NCBI GenBank assembly: GCA_021234155.1
Contig: JAJEKV010000050.1
Location: forward strand, 6,535,199-6,599,198
Source: Isoetes taiwanensis
Taxonomy: Eukaryota > Streptophyta > Lycopodiopsida > Isoetales > Isoetaceae
Direction: 5' to 3'
DNA length: 64,000 nt
The translations under genes were made by a program, and so were the position numbers. Numbering within the stretch: the first letter of the stretch is position 1; each line of letters begins with the position of its first letter. Shown here one piece after another: positions 51,378 through 62,339 of this stretch. The notes beneath the pieces were generated by a model that had not been told where the DNA came from, searched no databases, and saw nothing but the letters and a program-made list of their open reading frames with translations.

Positions 51378-51575
51378 CCCTTCATGTGCCCATTATGCAC
51401 CACACACACAAAAAGAGGGCTTTTGTTGTGAGCCATTGGTTGTTGACCATTGAAAAAAAAAGACTAAAATCAATGGCCCTTCATGTGCCCATTATGCACC
51501 ACACGCACAAAAAAAGGGCTTTTGTTGTGAGCCATTGGTTGTTGACCATTGAAAAAAAAAAGGCTAAAATCAATG
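51378..51575. repeat. 99-bp tandem duplication
   Basis: Two nearly identical units start CCCTTCATGTGCCCATTATG at 51378 and 51477 and include AAAAGAGGGCTTTTGTTGTG and a poly(A) run. Confidence 0.92.
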
Positions 51576-51699
51576 GCTCAGAAATGGTGCACTCTAGATG
51601 TACGCATTAGTACATCCATTTGAATACATCACGAAATCATAGGAAAACCTTAGTGAAAAGCGTGCAAAAACACAAAGAAAAACCCCTGTTATTATGCTA

Positions 51700-52405
51700 C
51701 ATATTCCAGCAAAGCTATAGTATCTGGCATCCAACTGTGCAGCTTCCTTGGGGCAGCCTGGCCCTGTGGGAGAGCTTGCCTGGCTGGAGGAGTGTGCCTA
51801 GCCTCTTGAGCTCGCTACCATTTCAGATTCGACAAGTTGGGCTTGCTCACCCTGCCCATAACATGTAAGCTTGTCTTATAGGTCCTTCTGGAGCTTCTTG
51901 GCAATGAACTTGATCCGTCATTTTGTAGGGGTTGGGCCTTGCTTATCTGCATCTTGTTTAGCCTTTTGTTCCGCCTCTTTTCGAGCATACCTCTCCTCTG
52001 CCTCACGAATCTGAATCCGTCTGTTCACCTCCACTTTATACTAGTCAGGCTGGGTTGTCATATCCCGCTCTATGGGTTGTAAGAGTTTGGGAGTAAAATA
52101 ATTTGGGATGTCCTCCGATACAAATCTCTAGGCAATCTCGTCGTAGAATTAGAGAGGTATGGTAAAACAATCCCTTACTATGTCACACTCCCCGTAACCC
52201 AAGTAAAGGTATTGGATGCAACTATCCTTATGGTTACCTATTGTTGCCTCGTGGGCATCAGTCGTGGTCGCCAAGTCCACAATCCATTGAGCTTCCCTCC
52301 TTATGAATTCAGTAGGAGTGACAGTCTCAAACTGAGGGGGATGATACTTGCTGTTTGCAATGGTATAGTTGGCTGTAAAAATTGTGTGGTCAAATGGAAG
52401 ATGGA
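51700..52405 (-). pseudogene. Decayed single-frame ORF of unknown family
   Basis: Reading the minus strand from 52399, one frame stays coherent for about 230 codons, interrupted only by point stops (near 52149, 52122, 52047, 51928, 51886 and 51804). The first 83 codons are open: PFDHTIFTANYTIANSKYHP, TPTEFIRREAQWIVDLATTT and IQYLYLGYGECDIVRDCF. Later come SEDIPNYFTPKLLQPIERDM and a charged helix, RRIQIREAEERYARKEAEQK. The lysine/alanine-rich coiled tail and lack of frameshifts suggest a gene that died by substitutions. I do not recognise the family; a gag- or coat-like element protein is one possibility. Confidence 0.45.
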
Positions 52406-52467
52406 GTAATGTATCTAGAACCCTAGTTCAAAACGGTGGGCTAGCTGATCAAGGATGAGATCCATTA

Positions 52468-53014
52468 GAGGTAATTTGAGATCTCATTTTGTCCCATTAA
52501 GGGATGCTTAAAAAGCCACATCAGCTTTTTAAAGTTTGTCCAATAAGAGAAGAGCTCCGGTGTATTTTATTCCAAAGATTATGTGGCGGGGAAGTAATTA
52601 ATGCGATTCTAACTAACTTTTGCGGTGTCATTTTTCTACTATAACTTTTGATCAAAAACTCCGATTCGAACACTATTTGTGGCAATGGATTCGTCTCCTC
52701 AAGATCTTTCTAATGACAACCCATTGTTATATCTTTTGGGATGTAAATATATAAAAAAGAGCTAAAAAACCATATTTTTAAGGTTAACACATATGGCTTG
52801 TTTTTGAAATACATCATAACCATATATCACTTGAAAGATCTTTTCATTCCGCATCTAATGCAACAAACGCCAAATTTTCATGAGTAGATCAAAAGTTATA
52901 GGGAAAAATGAGCAAGAATGAAGTTGTTGTCTTTGCATTAATTACAGTTTGATGTAGAGTACTCATTCTATTGGAGGATTCTTATGGGGACAAAAAGAGA
53001 TCTCAAATTACCTC
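52468..53014. mobile_element. 547-bp MITE candidate with long inverted ends
   Basis: The ends are GAGGTAATTTGAGATCTC followed by (A/T)TTTTGTCCC, matching in inverted orientation over about 28 bp. They are flanked by TA on both sides (52466-52467 and 53015-53016). A TA duplication would fit a Tc1/mariner-type (Stowaway-like) MITE. The inside has no gene. The pairing may extend four bases outward (CATTAG/CTAATG), so the exact edge is open. Confidence 0.7.
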
Positions 53015-53016
53015 TA

Positions 53017-55240
53017 ATGAATTTTTCGAGGTTCGTCGGCTAGCTTTAGCCCTAGCTCAATAAAAAATGGCAGCACTTTACAAGTCTCAAACCTTTGGGT
53101 TTGTCTGATACGAGCCACAGTTTAGGAAGAGAGTGGATGCAAGGAGAGATGTTGAGTTGAGGTAAGGGCAGCACCCAGCTATGGCGGAGGTACGGTGGGG
53201 GGATTTGAAGTATGGTACCTATGGTAGATGTACGAAGGCTATGGTGGTCAGAGAGCTCAAGGGAGGTCGAAGAAGAGAAACAACTTAAAAAAAGGGGGGG
53301 AGGGGGGGTTCTAGACTAGATTTTGAACGCGTATAAGATTTTTTTTTTTTTTAAATGTGGCAAGGTACGATGGCAGATGTTGCACTATGGATGTTTTTTC
53401 ATTTTTTAAATTGAATTTTCTAAAAATCAAAAACATTACAGCCCAACATTTTGAGAAGGTCTAAAAATATCCAATCTGGTGCACCTCCTGATGGTGCTTT
53501 TGGGGGATTTTAGTCATTTCAAGCGTCCTCTACGCAAGATGCCAAAATCACCTTCATCCGAGTTATGGCCTTTGAGAGCAAGTTACCTTTTTTTGGCCCA
53601 ACGTCAACATATTCTCCCCTATTCCCTTTGCATTTCTCTTCCAGGTCTCTTCCTAAACCCATCTTTCTCATATCTAAGCTGCTTGGATGTACTATACAGA
53701 GACCTTAAGAGGATTTCCTACTTTAAATTCCACTATAAACTATTCGATCTAACTAACTAGGGCATGGCCAGTGCTATGATCCGATCAACTGAGATCATGG
53801 CTCTACTACCATTGTGATGCTTTTTAAACCTATATGATGCTTCCATCATATAATCCCTTCTATAGCTACTCGTTCACCAAGGAAAGGCCCTTCGTTTGTC
53901 TCGGACCACTTGTGATGGCCAAGCGTCTGAGTGAAGGACACGGAGGTGCCATTTGCCCCATGCCTTCTCTGGGATATTATATACTGTAAACTGTACATAC
54001 ATGTTAGCACTAGCAACGATACACGTGAAATAATATGCCACCACGAAGGGTGGCCCATCCATCATCAATACGAACAAAATATAATACTAACATAACATAT
54101 AAAATGCATCATGAATGAGGGATTCTACCTTGAGCTCAAACTCAAAGGGGGACGATTGACGGTCATGGTCCCCGGATAACAATAGACAGAATCATGACAA
54201 AGGCATTATCTAGCATAGAACAATGGCTAAGGTAGCCCACTTCATCTGTCCTTCTGCGCACACTTCGCAGATAGGTTGAAACATGCTATGACATGATTGT
54301 AGCCTTCCGAAGACGTGATCTCATGGAGTCACCCTATGAGACTACTCCAAGTTGCATCTCCCCTGTCGGATGAGGCAGGAATGGAATGAACCCCTTTCTG
54401 GATCATAATTCCATGGGTGGCTAGAGGACCATGGCAACATACGCGTCCATACCCAACTTAACCCCCCCAAAATCCATAGATCAGGAACACCTGCACCTAT
54501 TGAGTCCCCAAGATGCCATTTAAGGCGATACCTGCGACCCAGGGGGTGTCAAACCCATACTCGGCCCACATACAGTGATCGACAATAAGCCTATCACACT
54601 ATAAGAGTCCCAGTAGCCACGCTCAGCAAGGCTCCACATCCACTTTACCATTATGTCAATTTTATGGTGTGCAATCATGGCATAACATCCACAGCTAGGT
54701 GGACTCTTGTGCACAGGCTGCAATTATTGGGATTTATGGGATTCTAGCTAGAAACATCTATATTCCTACTAGCCTTTAGGTCTCTACCCTCCTTATTCCA
54801 CATATACAAGAGATGCAACGATGGAACTACCATAAATCATAAATCCATTCATAACCTCAAATAGAGAATCAATATAAGATTAACCATTCATCTAAGCAAA
54901 CAAGAGTTAATCCTTAATTAGAATCTCAAGCTAGCTAAGCCTACGGATCAGTATCTTGGCTGGAAACATTGTCTCTCAAATTCTCCATCTCTCTAGCTTA
55001 GATCTAGGTGCTCCTCATCCCCAAATCGATTTGGGCAAATTGGGGTTGAGGCCGCAATTTGATTAGCCTCAATTAGTAAGTTTATTAGGGCCAATCGATT
55101 TGGCCCAAGTGGCACTTGCTAATTTACCTTATTTAACAATTAGTTAACTAACCTTGCATAATTAGCTTATCTAATTAATGTCACTTTAGCATAGCTAATT
55201 TGGTCTTATTAGTTAATCACATAAAGATAGATAGATAGAA
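53017..55240. other. No recognised gene
   Basis: Mixed composition with a G-run (53298-53310), a T-run (53339-53353) and short unlinked frames (53479-53760 +, 54077-53874 -, 54723-54520 -). A (GATA)n-type run lies at about 55225-55239. Confidence 0.4.
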
Positions 55241-56067
55241 ATTTTAACGTCCGCGGAAACCCAATCGGGTTATGGGATCCAATACAAAAGATGGGGCATA
55301 AGCCCGATGACAGTAACCAAAGAAATGAAGAATATCAACATAACAAAAACACAACAGAAGCATGTGCACATGAGCTAAGTGTACCCAAACCATGGGTTCT
55401 GAGGCCACTGGTCTCGGATGATTGCTATACCTCCCCGATACACTGCCCACTTTTTGTCGCAGCCTCAGCCTCTCTCGCATTTTACATAATTCCCCGTCGC
55501 CGCCGGGTCACTGGGAGAGAGAGAGATCTTCTTGAATCGAAAAGTGGGTATCTTTTAAATGACTTCCATGCTGAAGGACATACAACCTGTCCTGTGGGCT
55601 ATTGAACTGCACGATGATATGGCGAGGCCTTGCTCGGCCTCGAGCCCCAACCCCCGTAGGCCGTGTAACAATGGCAGCCTCTCAATGTGCATAACATCCG
55701 CGGAAGAAATTGGCTGCCGTTTCTACATCCAAGGCGGATTTGCCTCCTCGCGCACTCCACGGCGCAAATTCAAGCTTTTGTCCATCCGCCCCGAAAGCAG
55801 CATTCGCTGTTCGCATGCCCCCATGATCCTTATCCGACATGCCACTATGATCATGTACCGCGTGCCACCCCTCGATCTTTATCCGCCATCTCCACATCGC
55901 TATCCCCATGAGCCTCGCTTGCACCCCGCCGGTAGTGCATGCGCTCTCAAGGGTCCGTGGTTTCAACATCGCGATAGAATTTTGGGGAAGAGGAGGGAGG
56001 TGATTATGGGTGCCTGCTTCCAAGATGGCAGAGTAAAGCAAATTTAGTAGCTGGAACAAATGCTTAC

Positions 56068-56329
56068 CTTCAAAGGAAACCGTCGGGCCTGCAAGAGAGG
56101 CATTCTGCAAGGTGTCCAGAAGAAGATGCTGAGCTGATGAGGGCAAGAGCGGAAGGATCCTTGCCTGAAGTGAGAGGCGGCCGGTGTATGAGATCAAACT
56201 GGGAAGCGGGAAATGCTCAAGCCATGTGACATGAAGAAGTTCCACACCGGTGAAGTTATGGCGGCGCTGACTACGCTTCGCTATAAGATGTGAAGAAAGC
56301 AAGGGTTTAATAAGAAAGAAGGGGGGCAA
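56068..56329 (-). CDS. Possible first exon of an unrecognised gene
   Basis: On the minus strand a frame from 56329 reads MPPFFLIKPLLSSHLIAKRS, then VELLHVTWLEHFPLPSLISY and ASLAGPTVSFE. It meets a textbook splice donor, TTTGAAG/GTAAGCA, at 56068/56067. The Ser/Leu/Arg-rich, acid-poor start could be an organelle targeting peptide. The frame continues open past the donor to 55682, but with a different, Gly/His-rich character that fits non-coding DNA. I could not place the next exon. Partial gene only; function unknown. Confidence 0.3.
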
Positions 56330-57605
56330 GGACGTTGTTCACAGGTTTGGAAGGAGAAATCAACAAAGCAAACAGGCTAGAATAGGTAAATTAACCAATC
56401 TGCATAGTAAAATGAGAGATGAAAAATCTATCCGCTAGGGGTCTAAACAAGAAGGAAGAGGATATTTACATACTGGCCGGCAATGGGCCGTGGATGCGCT
56501 CAAAGGAGCCGCAGATCCCCGGGGAATCAACGCCAATTTCAAGAGATAGAAGAAACTTACAGGCCGTTTATGGAGCCAATACTGAATTTTTGCCAAACCC
56601 TTGATGCCCCTGTTAAACCCTCTAACTGATCTCAGACATGCCGTGAACTCCTACCAGATCGCTTTGTCGACACTATATGGTTCGGGTGTTAACACCGCAA
56701 GGAATCAAGAAGAGACCGAGTCCAACCGCCATGATGTCGGGCCGCCATTCCAACCTCCATGCTATATAGAGCAAACCGGCGTCGGGCCGGATAATCATAG
56801 TATGGTCCGCCGATTCTCGTGGTCCGCAGTCGTTACCTATAAAAGTAAGCTTCGTGGATGCGTAACGCAGTTACAGAGGCGGATCCGCTACCGAATCCTT
56901 TGGCTACTGCTTGCTTGATGCTCATATTATTACGTGCTCATATATTATTACGTGCTCATGGTGACGTGTCATATATTTTGTATGTGTAGCGTATAAAATA
57001 TGTGGAACGTCACAACAGTTCAGCATCTTTTTTATTATTCTATTTTATAGCAGAATATCAATTATGCCACATGCTCAGATCTGTCTATCAAATGTATTAA
57101 TAGCTCTCAGATCTGGCATAGGCCTTTAATACAACATCTTGAAAAATGCTGTTTAAATTATACTTACCACAAATACCTAGATCTATGGTTATTATCAAAG
57201 ACATCAGCAATAAAAGCATGTTCCAAAGCACTCAACATTTTCCCACGTTTTTAATGCATAATTCAGATTACCACTACTTTAGGCCATTAGATCATAGCAC
57301 TTCACTACGTTTTGGCCATAGCTATTTTAATTCATCAAAACCAGATCTACCAATAGCACTAGCAATTAATTTCCTAACAAATCACAGGGCCATAATGTAT
57401 GCCATATCTAGTGATGCCTTAAAAACAAGATCAGCATAAGATGCATATCAACTTATCAAATAAAAAAGAGGACATGAGATACGTGAGGTGGATCTGGAGC
57501 TTTGCTCAGGTGATTTGCCTCCTTGTTTTGCACATTGTTGGGGCACCCTTGTAATTTGTTGTATTTCTATAAAATAATTCTAGCAACAATTTTATCAGCT
57601 ATACT
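56330..57605. other. No recognised gene
   Basis: Moderately GC-rich to about 56.9 kb, then AT-rich. A TATA-like CCTATAAAAGTA occurs near 56837 on the plus strand. A 15-bp phrase, GCTCATATTATTACG, repeats near 56921 and 56937. Confidence 0.4.
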
Positions 57606-57608
57606 ATA

Positions 57609-58020
57609 CACAAACCAGTACCTCTCATACTTATAATTAAATTCCCCCTAAAATACCCTTTTGTTTGTTTGCGTATTGACACGAGGGGTGCCTTCGAGCA
57701 TCAAGAGTTGTTGGATGGCATATTCAGGAGTTATGCCTCATTTTGAGCCATAGATAAAGATCCTTGTTCGTGGAGTATGCACCTACATGTTGCAGTATAC
57801 AGTATAGCAAGATCAATAAAATACTATAAGATTTGAAATAAATATACTTAACAATATCAATTTAATACACATATTATACAATTGAAGGGAGGGAAAAAAA
57901 AGGATGTCGCTGCCCTGTATTACCCTTCGTGTGAATATAATATACACCTAAACAATAGGAGGTTTTTAAATAATAAATATGAGAGTGAATGGTTTTGTGT
58001 CAGGGCGTGAAAAAAAATTT
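57609..58020. mobile_element. Foldback element, copy 2 (diverged)
   Basis: Shares with copy 1 the loop phrases GAGCA(A/T)C(G/A)AGAG, ACTATAAGATTT and GTGTGAATAT. Its arms are more worn, with the left near 57609-57720 and the right near 57900-58020. The right end has AAAAAAAATTTAACCCCTTC against AAAAAAAATTTGGCCCTTCG in copy 1, so both copies probably end in this block. Confidence 0.7.
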
Positions 58021-58551
58021 AACCCCTTCAAGGTCCCTTAAGAAAAAAGAAAACAAAAAATTTGAGGGAGACAAAGAATAACTTAGGCGAAGATAAACAT
58101 TGGATAATGATGTCTGACGTAATATACAAGATGCGTAGTTTAAACTTATGTGATATGTATTTCAATTCAAAACATTTAATGGTATAACATGTGATCGACA
58201 CTAACTAATGCGAACCAATACATTGTGGGACTTGAACCCACTGTATTCTTGCAGATGTATGTGGTTACCAGATGAATTGATAGTGCATCTTGAATTCACA
58301 GTATATTATAATATCTGTAAGCAGTATGCATTATCATTTATACAAATAAAACTGTAGTGTTTTACTTGAAAGACCTAGGAGCACAGAATCAAAACCTAAA
58401 CCCCCGTTCTTTTCATCCTTCTTGTTGGTTGATCAAATCTTTGCTGGCATTCAAAGAACTAGTGTCGTGGTTTTGTACTCCTAAAACATTTATCTTTTGC
58501 AAATGTTAGGTTTTTTATTTGGAAATGTTGCAGAAGCATCAGCATTGTAGA

Positions 58552-58645
58552 ATTGAATTGAATTGAATTGAATTGGCTTGGCTTGGCTTGGCTTGGCTTG
58601 GCTTGGCTTGTTGGCTTGGCTTGGCTTGGCTTGGTTTGAATTGAA
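58552..58645. repeat. Pentanucleotide microsatellite (GAATT)n-(GGCTT)n
   Basis: Four GAATT units pass into about ten GGCTT units with one irregular TTGTTGGC, then back to TTGAATTGAA. Confidence 0.95.
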
Positions 58646-58679
58646 TTTGAATGTTTATCATTGTATAATTTGATAGTAA

Positions 58680-58881
58680 AATTGGATGTGAACGAGGATA
58701 TGAACATAATACCAGAAAGTTTCCAATTGTCCTTATATCTTCGCACGGTTGGATGGCTCTTCGCTTGATCAAGCATTTCTGTCTTGACCTCTATGGGGTT
58801 CCTCTCTCTATGCTCCATCATTTTGTACTTTTCTGGCTCTGCTGCAGTATATTTCTCTACCTTATCAATCATTCGCTTCCT
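58680..58881 (-). CDS. Possible internal exon of an unrecognised gene
   Basis: On the minus strand an acceptor-like ATTTTTGCAG is followed by AGGAAGCGAATG. This opens a hydrophilic frame: RKRMIDKVEKYTAAEPEKYK, HRERNPIEVKTEMLDQAKSH, then TVRRYKDNWKLSGIM. The frame stays open into the microsatellite, which it translates as KPSQA repeats, so the exon must end before about 58645. Charged, helical composition differs from the AT-rich surroundings. I do not recognise it. Confidence 0.35.
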
Positions 58882-60050
58882 CTGCAAAAATACATTATAT
58901 AATGTCAGATTATGAGCTTGGATCCTTGTGCTTAGCTTGTAATGAAACATAATAAAAATTTACTTGTCGGTGCTTCCTTCCTTAGGCTATAAGGCTTCTT
59001 GATTTGATTGAAAGGCACTTCATGTCTTGTATTGACAATGTGATGTACGCTAACACTTTTTATTTTCAATAGTCAATGTCTTCAAAGTATATAAGAGAAA
59101 AGTCTCAGACAACAGATCTCCAGACCAGCTTTCTCACATTGTCTTCAGATGCCATGTGGATCGCTAGGTCTAAAGCACATTACAATTTTAAGAAAGCAAA
59201 CAACAGTCTGCACAATGAAAAACATAGCGCAACATTGCATCTAAAGTTGAAAGAGCCCCGCTACAACTCCTTGCAACACTTTAGCAATTTGCTACTCTCA
59301 CTCGGACAAATACCCACATCAAACCAAAATACCAGCTTCAAACTGCCAAAGTAATTCTTTTCTTTTTCACTGCTCCATGTCGGTTGTGCACAATATTTGT
59401 CCTTCAAATCCTTCAAAATTGTAAATCATGATACAGCTCAACCATCTAGATTACAGCTCAATCTTTTGTCTTAACAATTTTTGCTAAAGCAATTTGCAGC
59501 TCCATAACTCCTGTAAACTGTCTATAGCATCATAGGAACAATGGCCAGCCCTTTAATGTCATGAAAATCTGGAGATCACGTTGCCCTCTTTTTTGTCACG
59601 TACCTTTGTGCATTTCTCTTACACAAAGAAATGTCAATTTTCAACAAATTCTGGAAGATCATTTCCAACAGTTGGAGGATCAGAAACTCTAAAAGTTTAC
59701 ATGCGTAGTGCATCAAGTTCTGCTCTGCACTGTTCCAATCGCCAAGTTGAAAAAATCAAAAGAAAAGGAAGAAACCCTTTGCTCTTTATGTCCTTTGTAC
59801 CCTAAAAAGCAGGGACTCAATGCTTGCATGCACATCATCAAATACTTCATACAAATAAATATACATGCCTGACCAAGCTATTAGCACAAATTAAAAGTTA
59901 AAGAGGTGACGTAGAAATATAGCGTGCAATCTAGATCTACTAATTAGTAAGCCTCCCGCAATACGCCCATCAAATCATATAAAAACCATTGAACAAACTG
60001 TACAAGAATACAAAGGAAACCCCCCGTTATTATGCTAGATATTTTGCTAT

Positions 60051-60538
60051 ATATTCTAAACGAGGTGCACCTGGACTACCACAGTCGTCGGATTCGTCGA
60101 TCCTATGACTCAGATCGTATGTTGGGGCCTCTGGGCATCTCTTGTTTCGCTTATAGTCATTTATGAATGGAGTATCTCATTTTCTAAAATATTCTATGAT
60201 TTTGAAATATGAATTACGATCGTATGTTGGGGCCTCGGCATCTCTTGTTTCCTTTAAAGTTTTGAGGGAATATCGAACCCCTATATGGCTTTGCCTAAGA
60301 TTCTAGAATATGAGATACAAGGGCTCGAACCTCTACCAAAATAACTCAATATCCTAATAAGACTACTTTAACCAATGTACCCAGTGAGCTAATGTAATTA
60401 TTTTTTATCTTCAATCTATATTTTTTTTATAACAACCCATTCAATTGTTTTAAGGATATATGGTCTATGGTTTCAGGAATTATTATTTTTACATCCATAT
60501 GAAATACCCCTGGAACCCCCTATTATTTTGCTACATAT
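60051..60538 (-). mobile_element. SINE-like unit, copy 3 (inverted relative to the 29-kb pair)
   Basis: Same start and end words as the 29.07-29.93 kb units. Its pol III boxes are the best of the three: on the minus strand TAGCTCACTGGG (60391-60380) and GGTTCGAGCCC (60332-60322). The latter fits the B-box consensus at every position. Units more than 30 kb apart show that it is a dispersed family, not only a local duplication. Confidence 0.65.
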
Positions 60539-60718
60539 TTTTCCATAGCATATTTTTCCTTATTTTCCATCATTGGTTATCAACATATCATTGGCTGCAT
60601 CATTAGCTTCAATCTCATTCTCCACATTAGCATTGTCACTTCGATCTCCATCTTTTTACTTCTCTTTGCTACTGGCATTGCAACAGATTTATGGTAGCCA
60701 TAAATCTTTTTCCTTCCA

Positions 60719-60937
60719 TTAGAAATAAAATTTTTCAGCAATCCTCTTTCTAGTGGCCATATTAAGATCTCTTTCTTCCTGCCCATCATTTTCAACAAGG
60801 CAGCTTAGTGCTTGTTTTGCCATATAGCCAAATGCCCCTGAAACCCTATAATTAAGTAAAGGTTTACGAACCTTAAAATATTTGCGTATGCCCCTTATTA
60901 CTGATAGCCCTAAACTCACAGCACAGAACCGGATCAT
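60719..60937 (-). CDS. Unrecognised short coding-like stretch
   Basis: A 72-codon frame reading MIRFCAVSLGLSVIRGIRKY, then ...YMAKQALSCLVENDGQEERD and ...ATRKRIAEKFYF. Composition looks protein-like but no domain is evident and there is no clear splice support. Confidence 0.2.
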   Translation of the reverse strand: MIRFCAVSLGLSVIRGIRKYFKVRKPLLNYRVSGAFGYMAKQALSCLVENDGQEERDLNMATRKRIAEKFYF

Positions 60938-61109
60938 ACTGGTTTTGCAAATATCTCCTCTTTCTGCTTATAGTCTGTATCATCACGAGCCCAATAAGGC
61001 ATTATCCTTTGCCCTAAAAATTTTCTTAATGATTTACTATCAAAGTTCCACTATGTAAACCATGTAAACACGTTAGTTGCTAGTATCTTAAAAATCTATA
61101 TGATATTCC

Positions 61110-61440
61110 ATAAGTTGCCACTTCATTAAGTTGCGCAGACTCATTGCCTCGATTCACACAGGTGCATATCGTCTCTTCATTGATACAGGCAAATGGATTG
61201 AGGAGCCACGCCACGACAGGCTATGTCGATGCTGCCAAATGGGAGCTGTTAAGGATGAATGTTATACCCTCCAGAAATGTCCATCGTATGATCAAATCCA
61301 AACATTTTATACTGAGTTGGTCAGGCCTAGCCAGCCGCTACATGTGATATTGAGCATGGCTTCAGTACAGATGCTGGGATCATACCTTCAAGAGGTCATG
61401 GATGTGCAGGATCAGCTATCTCCTAAGACACTCATCTGAC
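61110..61440 (+). mobile_element. LINE family I, copy 5 (C-terminal fragment)
   Basis: Positions 61131-61439 are open and encode RRLIASIHTGAYRLFIDTGK, the cluster CRCCQMGAVKDECYTLQKCP, and an end (SMASVQMLGSYLQEVMDV) that shows what copy 1 lost. The fragment is cut at its 5' end and followed by AATAAT-type repeats (61450-61510), possibly its tail. Confidence 0.82.
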
Positions 61441-61599
61441 TCGTAATATTAATAATAACAATTATAATAAATGATTTTAAGAATAATAATAATAAATGAT
61501 TTTAAGAATACAAGCAACTCGTGCAAGTTTTCAAAAAGCATGAAGGTAAACAATTTATGTGGCTCAAATTTGCTTTAATAATTCAATGATTTACATTGC

Positions 61600-62020
61600 A
61601 ATGTGTTACTTTGCACCTTTGAACATTTAGTATATGAGCAGATTGGATTTGACAAAAAGAATCGGCTTCATGATTTGAGCTTGGATGTGATGTATTTACA
61701 GGATATGAGAGAGGTGATTGTGGTTGGGGATTTTAATGCACGTAGTAAAGGATTGCAATCAGTCTCTTTTGAGAATTTGGATGATATAAGACTTGTAGAG
61801 CAGGTAGATGAGACATTCAGGAGGCAATCAGTAGATAAGATCAGTAATACCATGGGTGGCTTTTTGATAGATTTTGGCACAACATATGGACTAAAGATCT
61901 TGGTATAAGCAGATTCAAAAAATCGAATAGATTTACATGCTTTTCTAGAGTATAGTGGATTACCTTTTGGTTCCAACAAGATCGAATATCATCAAATCAT
62001 TCGAAGTACTTGATAAAGTT
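61600..62020 (+). pseudogene. LINE endonuclease C-terminal part, broken
   Basis: An open 101-codon stretch (61603-61908) has the metal-binding GDFNARS block and GFLIDFGTTYGLKILV. A stop follows, then KNRIDLHAFLEYS. The final SDH block appears as LESDHAG-like residues in another frame near 62020. Confidence 0.7.
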
Positions 62021-62339
62021 CTAGAGTCAGACCATGCAGGTTTACTTTTTGAATTGAACTTGGTTTTGCAAAAAAACAAAATAATCAGATATTTAAATTA
62101 GACTTTAATTTGAGTGTAGATTACAGGAAGAGAGTTAGTAACCTTATTGAGGCCTCGAAATGGACTGCTATGTTAGAAAAGGATTCAGCTTTGCTTCCTG
62201 ACATAATGCTTTGAGCAGCTCGCTCCACTTTTGGATGCACCCAAAAAAGGATTCCTGGATGACCATGCAATGGTTGGTGGGGTGAAGAATGTCGTGATGC
62301 CCATGCTTGCCTTCTAAAGAATTGTCGTTTTAAACCCAA

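Noticed and set aside
55682-56329. 215-codon minus frame as a whole gene
   Set aside because: A strong splice donor lies inside it, and the composition changes past that point. Only the first part is kept as a possible exon.
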